Assembly: GCA_946481605.1 (NCBI GenBank)
Contig: CAMLPA010000001.1
Coordinates: forward strand, 1 to 41,999
Origin: an uncultured Flavihumibacter sp.
GTDB taxonomy: Bacteria; Bacteroidota; Bacteroidia; Chitinophagales; Chitinophagaceae
Direction of reading: 5' to 3'
DNA length: 41,999 bases
The notes beneath the pieces were generated by a model. It worked only from the letters and a program-made list of their open reading frames with translations. It ran no database searches and had not been told where the DNA came from. The translations under genes and the position numbers were made by a program. Shown here piece by piece: positions 35,524 through 41,999 of this stretch (its first letter is position 1; each line of letters begins with the position of its first letter).

Positions 35524-35841
35524 ATGTACTTTGACGACTTTAAAAAACATCCTGATGCTACAATAAGCCCACAGTTGTTATGGGAGTATAATCTCTCTGA
35601 TTTTGATTTTAATGAAATGCGTGAAGTTGTAATACAGCGGGTAATAGAGCGGGGTTGGCCTAAAGACTGGTATTTCGTACTGAATAGATATGGAGTTGAG
35701 GAGGTAAAGTCTGTCATAAAAAATCTGGCCTATCTGAACGACAAAGACATGAATTTTGTAAGCCATCAGTTCGCCATTCCTTTAACATCCATGAAATGCT
35801 ACGAAAAGAAACAGTCAGCGAACCGACACTGGAACTCCTGA
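35524..35841 (+). CDS. DUF6922-like protein, putative antitoxin partner
   Basis: This 105-aa protein begins MYFDDFKKHPDATISPQLLW; an in-frame TTG two codons earlier is also possible. It matches my memory of the small DUF6922-type proteins found in front of AbiEii-family nucleotidyltransferases in Bacteroidota: a helical protein with VVIQRVIERGWPKDWYF and LNRYGVEEVKSVIKN. Its last 46 bp overlap the toxin gene in another frame, so translation is coupled. By context it is the antitoxin or regulator. Confidence 0.65.
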   Translation: MYFDDFKKHPDATISPQLLWEYNLSDFDFNEMREVVIQRVIERGWPKDWYFVLNRYGVEEVKSVIKNLAYLNDKDMNFVSHQFAIPLTSMKCYEKKQSANRHWNS

Positions 35842-36403
35842 AAAAATTGATGGAAGAAGAGTTCTTGAAGGACTTTTTTCTGGTGGGTGGAACCGCGCTT
35901 GCCTTGCAAATTGGCCACCGTATAAGTATTGATATCGATTTGTTTGCACGAACTTCGTTCGACACCAATGAAATGTTAGCTGAGTTAGAGGATCGTTATG
36001 GATTTCAAATGGATTTCCAGGCGAAAAATACTTTAAAAGGTGTAATAGCAGACGTCAAGGTAGATTTAATAGCACATAATTATCCTCTGGTTAAACCTTT
36101 GCTGGAAGTTGAAGGTGTTTGTATGGCTTCACCAGAAGATATTGCCGCAATGAAGCTCAATGCGATTACGGGTAATGGAACCAGGCTGAAGAATTTCATT
36201 GATGTAGCCTATCTTTCTTCATCGCTTACACTTTCTCAAATGATACATGCTTATGAAGAAAAGTTTCAACCAGAAATCCTGCGATGGTCCTCAAAGCATT
36301 GGATTATCACAATGATATTAATTTCAGTGAACCTATCGAAATGCTGGATGGTGAATATGAGTGGAAAAATATTAAGAAGGTGATAGGTGATATTGAGGTT
36401 TGA
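35796..36403 (+). pseudogene. AbiEii/AbiGii-type nucleotidyltransferase toxin, frameshifted near its end
   Basis: The first ~158 residues show the DUF1814-type nucleotidyltransferase: KDFFLVGGTALALQIGHR, then SIDIDLFAR (catalytic DxD), a VDLIAHNYP strand (third acidic residue) and SPEDIAAMKLNAITGNGTR. After EKFQP the frame yields an unlikely tail (EILRWSSKHWIIT...) and stops at 36383. Reading the -1 frame from about 36270 restores the expected end, NPAMVLKALDYHNDINFSEP, up to the stop at 36403. One base is therefore missing around 36268-36273. The catalytic part is intact, so a truncated product could still be active, but the gene is probably inactivated or carries a sequencing error. Confidence 0.75.
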
Positions 36404-36638
36404 TCTGCATAGTTTATATTCCTGAATTCTATTTTTGCTATCTATCTATAACTCACTTTTAAAGGGATTTTATAAGGCTACTTTTGATTAAGTGTAGAGG
36501 TGTATTTGATCGAAGCAGTAAGGCAATTAATGGGAATGTTGTATGTAATGTATATGAGATGGGTAGAAGCTAGCGTTCAGCCCCCAAACTTAACCATCTC
36601 ATTTTATACCCTTTATCAAATTAAGCACCCCCACCAAC
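36404..36638. other. Non-coding stretch between the toxin gene and the right repeat
   Basis: AT-rich DNA with no supported gene. It holds one inverted repeat (36554-36602, listed separately). No integrase remnant was visible, although the end of an island is where one would be expected. Confidence 0.45.
36554..36606 (+). terminator. Possible long-loop terminator
   Basis: The perfect 9-bp inverted repeat ATGAGATGG / CCATCTCAT (36554-36562 with 36594-36602) has a 31-nt loop and is followed by TTTTATA. The long loop makes it a weak terminator candidate; it could also be a protein-binding site near the island end. Confidence 0.3.
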
Positions 36639-36743
36639 GGTTCGATTCCACTCCTATCATCCGCACGCGTTGAAATTTTTCCCAGGTGGGGAAAACTCAC
36701 AGAAATTGAAACGGCTATTCTTTAGGGGATGGCCGTTTTTTTG
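36639..36743 (+). repeat. Right copy of the tRNA-terminal direct repeat (attR-like, tRNA-Leu 3' remnant)
   Basis: It repeats 117-217: the T-loop onwards of tRNA-Leu, its downstream inverted repeat and its terminator. The T-arm carries a 5-nt insertion, so this copy cannot be part of a working tRNA. The rest of the upstream tRNA body is absent. This is what a displaced original 3' end, free to decay, looks like at the distal end of an integrated element. Confidence 0.8.
36709..36742 (+). terminator. Duplicated tRNA-Leu terminator at the right island end
   Basis: It has the same 9-bp stem (36709-36717 with 36730-36738) and T tract as at 182-216, carried along in the direct repeat. It would stop read-through from the island into the chromosome. 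Confidence 0.7.
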
Positions 36744-36802
36744 TTTACTTATTTCTACTACTGTTTTTTAGTAGTTGAATAGTTGTTGTAGTTGGCTGCA
36801 AC

Positions 36803-37251
36803 TGAAAGCGCTGGATACCAAAATAATTGTTAGAGCAAGATCGAAAGATGCAAAGTTTATTGGAACATCGCTTGGTGGGGTATACGTGATCAGCTTCTTC
36901 CAGGGAAACACCTACTCTGAGATGGTATCATTGTCGAAATTCCGGGTTTTATTATCGATTTTATACGCCCCAGAACGCACCAGTTTATCTCCTACGACCA
37001 CCTCAAAGATTCATCCATCAGTGTACAGGCCAATGCGAGGTATTGAAACTCCGAAGACATGGAGGTGAAAGCAACACTAAAAAAAGACGATGTTGTGCTT
37101 CGGTAAATTTCAATGAAACTTAGTTTTGCAGAACCATTCCGAAGGCAATATTTCAATGAATGAGAAAGGGAATTATGAGCTGATTGTATATGCATTTAAT
37201 TTTAAGAGTGGCAATACAGGCGTGGATAAAGTAAACTGTGTGATACTTTGA
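36803..37251 (+). pseudogene. Decayed gene remnant, Bacteroidota conserved hypothetical
   Basis: Several protein-like blocks lie in order but in different frames or split by stops: LKALDTKIIVRARSKDAKF and GTSLGG (from 36803), VEIPGFIIDFIRPRTHQFIS followed by LKDSSISVQANARY and a stop, then NSEDMEVKATLKKDDVVL and a stop, and EKGNYELIVYAFNFKSGNTG ending at 37251. Together they recall a ~200-aa family of surface-associated Bacteroidota proteins, with internal segments deleted. The intact open frame across part of this region (36775-37068) is not itself a gene. It sits just outside the right repeat, so it belongs to the old chromosome or to an earlier insertion. Confidence 0.7.
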
Positions 37252-37416
37252 TCAATATTGCTTATATGCGCAGGTTTCCTTTACTTCCCCGCCCCGGCGC
37301 TTTCCAGCATTGCTTAACAGTAACCTGATTCATTCGCTGAGCCTCCTGCAAACTGATTTTCAATTGATACTATTTTTTTTATAGTATTGTGCCTTACGTT
37401 TATTAACTACTCCATA

Positions 37417-38004
37417 TTGCAGATCGGGCAACCATACGATGAATTTGATTTGATCCGCCGTTTCCAAACGGGCGCAATAGAGGCTTTTACCGAAATCTAT
37501 GACCGGCATCACTTCTTCCTTTATCAATACGCCAAAAGATTGCTTGTCAACAAGCAGGAGGCCGAAGATGTTGTAGCTGAAACATTTATTAAGTTGCTGC
37601 AGCGCAGGGCCAGTATGGAAAGTTCAGAAAAGATCAGTGCTTTCCTTAAAATAAGCGTCCGTAACGCTTGCCTGGATTTATTAAGGCATCATAAAATTAA
37701 GTCTGAAAAACAAGCAGATTTAATACAGGAAATGCTTGCTGCGGCACAGCCTGATTATGATTGGATCGAGATCAGGAATGAACTGCTTGATATGATTTAT
37801 GCACAGGTAGACAAAATGCCGCATAAGATGAGAGACATTTTTCTGCTGTCTTTCAAAGAAGGCTTAAGCCCGAGGGAGATCGCCGACAAACTTGATCTCA
37901 GTGTCCAAACAATTAGCAATCAAAAGTACAATGCACTGAAGCTGATAAGAATGGCACTCGGCAAATCAGTTGTAATTGCTTTTCTTCTCCTTTCCGATTT
38001 TTAA
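37417..38004 (+). CDS. ECF RNA polymerase sigma-70 factor, FecI-like
   Basis: This protein of about 195 aa is an extracytoplasmic-function sigma factor. Region 2 spans the DLIRRFQTGAIEAFTEIYDR helix to EAEDVVAETFIKLLQRR, and region 4 is MPHKMRDIFLLSFKEGLSPR with the helix-turn-helix LSPREIADKLDLSVQTISNQ. There is no ATG in frame. TTG 37417 is chosen because it begins just ahead of the conserved region; TTG 37387 (ten codons longer) is the alternative. Paired with FecR and SusC downstream, it should switch on transport genes when the receptor binds substrate. Confidence 0.9.
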   Translation: MQIGQPYDEFDLIRRFQTGAIEAFTEIYDRHHFFLYQYAKRLLVNKQEAEDVVAETFIKLLQRRASMESSEKISAFLKISVRNACLDLLRHHKIKSEKQADLIQEMLAAAQPDYDWIEIRNELLDMIYAQVDKMPHKMRDIFLLSFKEGLSPREIADKLDLSVQTISNQKYNALKLIRMALGKSVVIAFLLLSDF

Positions 38005-38074
38005 AGATTTTCAGTAAAATCATATTGGTTAATTTGTTATGTAAATAATTGATTTTTATTTATTTATAAAAAAG

Positions 38075-38098
38075 TTGACATTTTTATAGTAGATTTTG
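38075..38098 (+). promoter_or_regulatory. Possible promoter upstream of fecR
   Basis: TTGACA (38075-38080) and TAGATTTTG (38090-38098) lie in the 157-bp gap before the anti-sigma gene. The second resembles the -7 box with one extra base, but the spacing is shorter than usual. The gap suggests fecR has its own start site. Confidence 0.25.
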
Positions 38099-38161
38099 CC
38101 AGTTCAATCGTTTAGTTTAAGTGCAGCATTGTATGCCATTATCTGACCAAAATCTACTTTA

Positions 38162-39367
38162 ATGAAAGACAAAGACATTCCTGGTCTTCTCTATAAACAT
38201 ATAAGCGGAACCCTGAACGCTGTTGAACAGGCCCGCCTTGAGGAGTGGAAGAATGCTTCTTCAGCTAACGCTGACCTCTTTGAGGAGATGTCTTCTTCAT
38301 TGAGGCTCAGTGAAGGCATTGCTGAAAATCACCCGGAGAATAAGTTGGCATTAAGGAACAGAATTTTGCAGCGGGTGTTGGATGAAGGGGAGTTTCAGTT
38401 TGTGCACAGACGCCGTTTTCTTGGCCGCTGGTGGATGGCTGCGGCTTCAATCCTGGTTATTGCTGCTGTTTCCGTATGGTGGATTTCAAATTATCAGCCC
38501 TCATCAGAACCAGGTAAGGTGGTATCAAATATAGTAACGGACGTCCCGCCCGGAAAAACAGGTGCAATCCTGACACTATCAAACGGTGAGCAGGTTGTGC
38601 TGGATAGTTTGTCTGGTGGTATAATCTCAAATCAGAATGGGAGTCAGGTTCTTTTACAGGACGGAGGGCTAACCTATAATCCGGATGGTAAAAACAACGG
38701 AGAACTTACATATAACACCATTACTACGCCAAGGGGGAGGCAGTTTGATGTTAAACTTCCCGATGGAACCCGGGTGTGGCTGAATGCTGCCAGTTCTATA
38801 ACTTATCCAACGGTTTTTATTGGTAAAGAGAGGTTGGTGAAAGCTACGGGAGAGGTATACCTGGAGGTCGCCAGAAGTGAGACGCCATTCCGGTTAAATA
38901 TAAAGGACAAAGCAAGCATTCTGGTACTTGGTACCCACTTTAATGTAAATGCGTACGATAATGAGGAAAATATCAGCACCACCCTGCTTGAAGGAAGTGT
39001 GCGGATCGGGCCATTTTCAGCCGATCAGGCACTTGTTGAACGCAAGTCTGTAACATTGGTTCCCGGGCAACAGGCAAGGCTGAACTCCGGGCTTAATGCC
39101 ATTACAGTAAGTAGCGGGGTTTCCATTGATAAAGTGATGGCCTGGAAAAACGGATTGTTTGATTTTGATGGAGCAACGTTGGGAGAGGTGATGCGACAGT
39201 TGGAGCGCTGGTATGATATTGAGGTCGTTTACGAAGACAAAATTCAACAGGAGAAGCTGGCTGGAAAAATGACAAGAGGTGTATCGCTCAATGGCTTGTT
39301 AAAGGGATTGGACCAGATTGGCATCAAAAGTAAACTTGAGGGCAATGTGCTGAGGCTTTTCCAGTGA
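38162..39367 (+). CDS. FecR-family anti-sigma factor
   Basis: This 401-aa inner-membrane signal transducer has a cytoplasmic N-terminal domain (about 1-85) that would bind the sigma factor and one membrane helix at about 88-108 (WWMAAASILVIAAVSVWWIS). The periplasmic FecR domain is at about 185-285 (TPRGRQFDVKLPDGTRVWLN, then LLEGSVRI). A C-terminal DUF4974-type domain (about 325-400, FDGATLGEVMRQLERWYDIE) resembles the STN fold of the receptor. It is encoded between the ECF sigma gene and susC, the standard order for trans-envelope signalling in Bacteroidota. Confidence 0.93.
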   Translation: MKDKDIPGLLYKHISGTLNAVEQARLEEWKNASSANADLFEEMSSSLRLSEGIAENHPENKLALRNRILQRVLDEGEFQFVHRRRFLGRWWMAAASILVIAAVSVWWISNYQPSSEPGKVVSNIVTDVPPGKTGAILTLSNGEQVVLDSLSGGIISNQNGSQVLLQDGGLTYNPDGKNNGELTYNTITTPRGRQFDVKLPDGTRVWLNAASSITYPTVFIGKERLVKATGEVYLEVARSETPFRLNIKDKASILVLGTHFNVNAYDNEENISTTLLEGSVRIGPFSADQALVERKSVTLVPGQQARLNSGLNAITVSSGVSIDKVMAWKNGLFDFDGATLGEVMRQLERWYDIEVVYEDKIQQEKLAGKMTRGVSLNGLLKGLDQIGIKSKLEGNVLRLFQ

Positions 39368-39451
39368 TCGTTCTCCTCATGCGTTTCAGCATGAATCGCT
39401 TAAATAAAATAACCACCATGTAAAACAAGGCATACATAGCTGGATTAAAAA

Positions 39452-39479
39452 ACCGTCATGGATTAGGGCCCACGACGGT
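39452..39479 (+). promoter_or_regulatory. Stem-loop in the fecR-susC intergenic region
   Basis: ACCGTC-A-TGG pairs with CCA-C-GACGGT (39452-39461 with 39470-39479, one internal mismatch) around an 8-nt loop. A smaller 5-bp hairpin (CATGC/GCATG) lies at 39378-39393. Neither is followed by a T tract, so they may be leader structures of the susC transcript or mRNA-processing sites. Confidence 0.35.
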
Positions 39480-39546
39480 AAGATGATTCAGTGAATATTT
39501 AACGGTCAACAACCATTTTTCTAAACAACCAAATCAATTGCAAATT

Positions 39547-41999
39547 ATGCAAAAAAACTGCTATTGGCTACCTATGTACTTACGGGACGGAAATTGCGAC
39601 CGTATTTTAAAGCGTAGGAGCATCAACCAAATCAAGAGGGTTATGAAATTGACCATGTTTTTCCTCACGTTCGCCATTTTTTCTGCTCGGGCGACGAGCT
39701 TTGCTCAAAATGTTTCCATTTCAGGCAAGAACCTGTCTTTAAGAACAGTATTCTCAATGATCGAGGAACAGACAGGCTATGTGGTATTTACCAGGGAGAA
39801 GGCCTTAAAAGCGGATAAGACAATTACGCTATCTGTCACCAATATGCCTCTTCGACAATTACTGAACAAAATATTGAAGGACAGAGCAATTGAGTATGTA
39901 ATCGAAGACAAGACCATCTTTTTATCTGATAAAAAGCGTGCAACCTCAGTAGATGCGGTAGTTGCAGACGACTATGGCTCTCCTGTATTTTTGCCGGTTT
40001 CCGGACGTGTTACGGATTCCACCGGCAGGCCGTTGGCTGGTGCCACAGTTGCTGTCCGGGGTAAAAAGGCATCTACATTCACAGGTGCTAACGGACAGTT
40101 CCAGTTGCAGGCCGATGCTGGGGATGTGCTTGTTGTTTCTTATGTAGGCTTCGAAAGTAGTGAGTACAGGGTTCCCTCATACACGGCACAAGGTGTAAAC
40201 AAACCTGCCTTGATCATCTTGCGCGTTTCTGCTCAAGCTATTGATGAGGTGGTGATCTCTACCGGCTACACGCAGCGTAAAGTGAGTGAACTCACTGGTT
40301 CTGTGCAACGCTTCGGCGGGGATGAACTGCGCAGCGGTGTATCCGGCGTCAACCCTTTAGCGATGCTGAAAGGTAAAGCTGCCGGCATGTATATTACAGA
40401 GCAGGGGGGAAGTGTGGCTACGAGAGGGCAGATTGTGCTGCGTGGACAGGCTTCAATGCCCGATCAGGCCAACAGCAATTTCGGGCCATTGATTGTAGTG
40501 GATGGTGCGATAACCACCGCCGCTAATTTGCAGGACATTGTTAACCCGAACGATATCGAAAGCCTGACGGTATTGAAAGATGCGGCCTCCGCAGCGATCT
40601 ACGGTTCCAGGGCCGCCCAGGGTGTGATTGTGGTCACAACACGTCAGGGGGCTAATGCGCCAGTGCGCGTGAACCTCACTATGAGTCATGGCGGTGTGTA
40701 CACCAACCGGCTGGTGAATTTCATGAATACAGCACAGTTAACCCAACATATCACCAACAGCATGCAGGGGCTGTATAACAATACAGCTTCCATTCGCACA
40801 CGTTATGGTACTTTCGAAAATTATTTTAATACCACCAGGCCGTTTACGGATGAAGACAGGCAAAAGAATTATAACTGGACCGACGGATCGTTTTACCCTA
40901 ATGGCAGCCAGAGCGATATTAACCTCTCCATTACAGGTGGTACGGAACGTACAAAAATTTATGCGGGGATTAACTGGGTAAACCAGGATGGTACGGAACT
41001 GAGTGATAACCTGCAAAGGAAAGCACTGCGGCTGAATATCGATCAGCGGATATCCAATAAACTTACGTTCTCAGTGAACACGAATGTGCTGTGGGATAAA
41101 TATACCTCCACCACCTCCGAAAATCAGGTTTACCTCTTCCAGCCATGGGTATCCCCCTTCGAAGCCAATGGCGCAATGGCTGATTCTGTTCCCAATTACA
41201 CCTACAGCGCGAACAGCGCCAGGATTACGTGGTATTACGATAACCCCCTGTATTCCCACGATCTTAACACGAACATTAACCAGCGGCAGAACTACCTGCT
41301 CACAGGCCGTTTGAAATACAACATCTTACCCTGGCTGTCTGCACAAACGACCAATACATTACAATATACCAATAACAACACGAACGGTTATAAGGATCCC
41401 CGTACATACCGGGGGCGTTACGAGGGGCCTGCGAATAACCGGGTAAGGGTAGACGGTACACTCTCCATTACAGATGCAAGAAGCACCTACTTCCTCACCT
41501 CCAATATGCTTACGGCCAACAAAACATTTGGTGATCATGCGTTAAGTGCAATGGTTGGGCAGGAGTATGGTGAAACGAGTACCATGACAACGTCTATTGC
41601 TGCTTATGGTACCGCATATCCCGGAGAACGCAACCTCGGCGCTTTTCAGAACTTCGGTACCTGGGGCAACAAACAAAATGGTCAGCCAGCCATTCCAGGC
41701 TCTCCGGCTCCGCTGGATAAATCCTCTTTCTCCCTGTTTGGTGAAATCAACGAAAGCTATAAGGGGCGCTACCTGGCTGCCGTATCTGTGCGCCGGGATG
41801 CCTCTACCAACTTCGGTATCGAAAACAGGTATGGCACATTCTTCGCTGTAAGCGGTTCCTGGCTCTTACATAAGGAAGCGTTTATAGAAAGGATCAAACC
41901 AATATCCAACCTGAAACTGAGGGGAAGCTACGGCACTTCCGGGCGTGAAGCCGGGGCAGACTTCCTGACCTTTACCACTTTCCTGGACAATGTGCGTTA
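39547..41999 (+). CDS. SusC/RagA-family TonB-dependent outer-membrane receptor (partial, 3' end outside window)
   Basis: The frame is open to the end of the window (817 codons seen). ATG 39547 gives a 32-residue basic prefix before the signal sequence; ATG 39643 (MKLTMFFLTFAIFSARATSF) is an alternative start. An STN domain follows (about residues 60-115, NLSLRTVFSMIEEQTGYVVF), which marks receptors that signal to FecR. Next come a carboxypeptidase-like domain (about 150-230, VSGRVTDSTGRPLAGATVAV), the plug domain (about 232-360, DEVVISTGYTQRK to IYGSRAAQGVIVVTTRQG) and the start of the 22-strand barrel. A SusD partner would be expected just beyond the window. The substrate cannot be told from this part. 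Confidence 0.95.
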   Translation, partial: MQKNCYWLPMYLRDGNCDRILKRRSINQIKRVMKLTMFFLTFAIFSARATSFAQNVSISGKNLSLRTVFSMIEEQTGYVVFTREKALKADKTITLSVTNMPLRQLLNKILKDRAIEYVIEDKTIFLSDKKRATSVDAVVADDYGSPVFLPVSGRVTDSTGRPLAGATVAVRGKKASTFTGANGQFQLQADAGDVLVVSYVGFESSEYRVPSYTAQGVNKPALIILRVSAQAIDEVVISTGYTQRKVSELTGSVQRFGGDELRSGVSGVNPLAMLKGKAAGMYITEQGGSVATRGQIVLRGQASMPDQANSNFGPLIVVDGAITTAANLQDIVNPNDIESLTVLKDAASAAIYGSRAAQGVIVVTTRQGANAPVRVNLTMSHGGVYTNRLVNFMNTAQLTQHITNSMQGLYNNTASIRTRYGTFENYFNTTRPFTDEDRQKNYNWTDGSFYPNGSQSDINLSITGGTERTKIYAGINWVNQDGTELSDNLQRKALRLNIDQRISNKLTFSVNTNVLWDKYTSTTSENQVYLFQPWVSPFEANGAMADSVPNYTYSANSARITWYYDNPLYSHDLNTNINQRQNYLLTGRLKYNILPWLSAQTTNTLQYTNNNTNGYKDPRTYRGRYEGPANNRVRVDGTLSITDARSTYFLTSNMLTANKTFGDHALSAMVGQEYGETSTMTTSIAAYGTAYPGERNLGAFQNFGTWGNKQNGQPAIPGSPAPLDKSSFSLFGEINESYKGRYLAAVSVRRDASTNFGIENRYGTFFAVSGSWLLHKEAFIERIKPISNLKLRGSYGTSGREAGADFLTFTTFLDNVR

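Noticed and set aside
36775..37068. 97-codon frame right of the island taken as a gene
   Set aside because: Only the first third is in the protein-like frame; the rest of the homology lies in another frame with stops, so it is part of a pseudogene.
1..41999. CRISPR array or cas genes
   Set aside because: No regularly spaced short repeats and no Cas-like motifs were seen; the repeats found are pairs far apart.

Overview
The window reads as the chromosome of a Bacteroidota bacterium, most likely from the Chitinophagaceae. The evidence is a SusC/RagA-type TonB-dependent receptor behind an ECF sigma factor and a FecR anti-sigma factor with a Bacteroidota-type C-terminal domain. A secreted protein also ends in a type IX secretion (T9SS) sorting domain, several start regions lack a clear Shine-Dalgarno sequence, and one clean TAnnTTTG -7 box is visible. 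No database search was run, so names rest on motifs and family knowledge.

Layout. An intact tRNA-Leu(UAG) lies at 57-138. About 100 bp running from its T-arm through its terminator (117-217) recurs almost unchanged at 36639-36743. The ~36.5 kb between the copies looks like a genomic island built at a tRNA 3' end. I see no integrase in it. The island has two parts. The first (about 581-24124) is bounded by a 58-bp direct repeat (55/58 identical) and holds a T9SS cargo protein, a small secreted protein and a ~20.5 kb operon. That operon encodes an outer-membrane-barrel-like protein, a secreted FN3-like protein, a lipoprotein, a 2210-aa SpvB/TcB-like shell protein, a 281-aa exported protein, a 2944-aa RHS protein with a variable C-terminal toxin region, and a 95-aa putative immunity protein. 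The second part (24439-36403) is a tight unit: sbcD, sbcC, a ComEC-like metallo-beta-lactamase hydrolase, a trypsin-like protease, a putative ABC-3C middle component and an SMC-like ABC ATPase. An AbiEii-type nucleotidyltransferase toxin-antitoxin pair follows, with its toxin frameshifted.

Right of the second repeat the chromosome holds a decayed pseudogene, then an ECF sigma factor, a FecR anti-sigma factor and the 5' part of a susC gene that runs off the window. This is a standard regulated nutrient-uptake locus.

How the genes may work together. The RHS operon looks like a Sec-dependent toxin machine with no type VI secretion parts. The 2210-aa and 2944-aa proteins could be a TcB/TcC-like shell pair carrying an exchangeable toxin tip, and the barrel and lipoprotein could anchor or export it. 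The second operon looks like a conflict (anti-phage or anti-plasmid) system. Its ABC ATPase/middle-component core would sense invading nucleoprotein and activate the protease and/or the hydrolase, with SbcCD as a linked DNA-end nuclease. Both readings are inferences from domain content and gene order.
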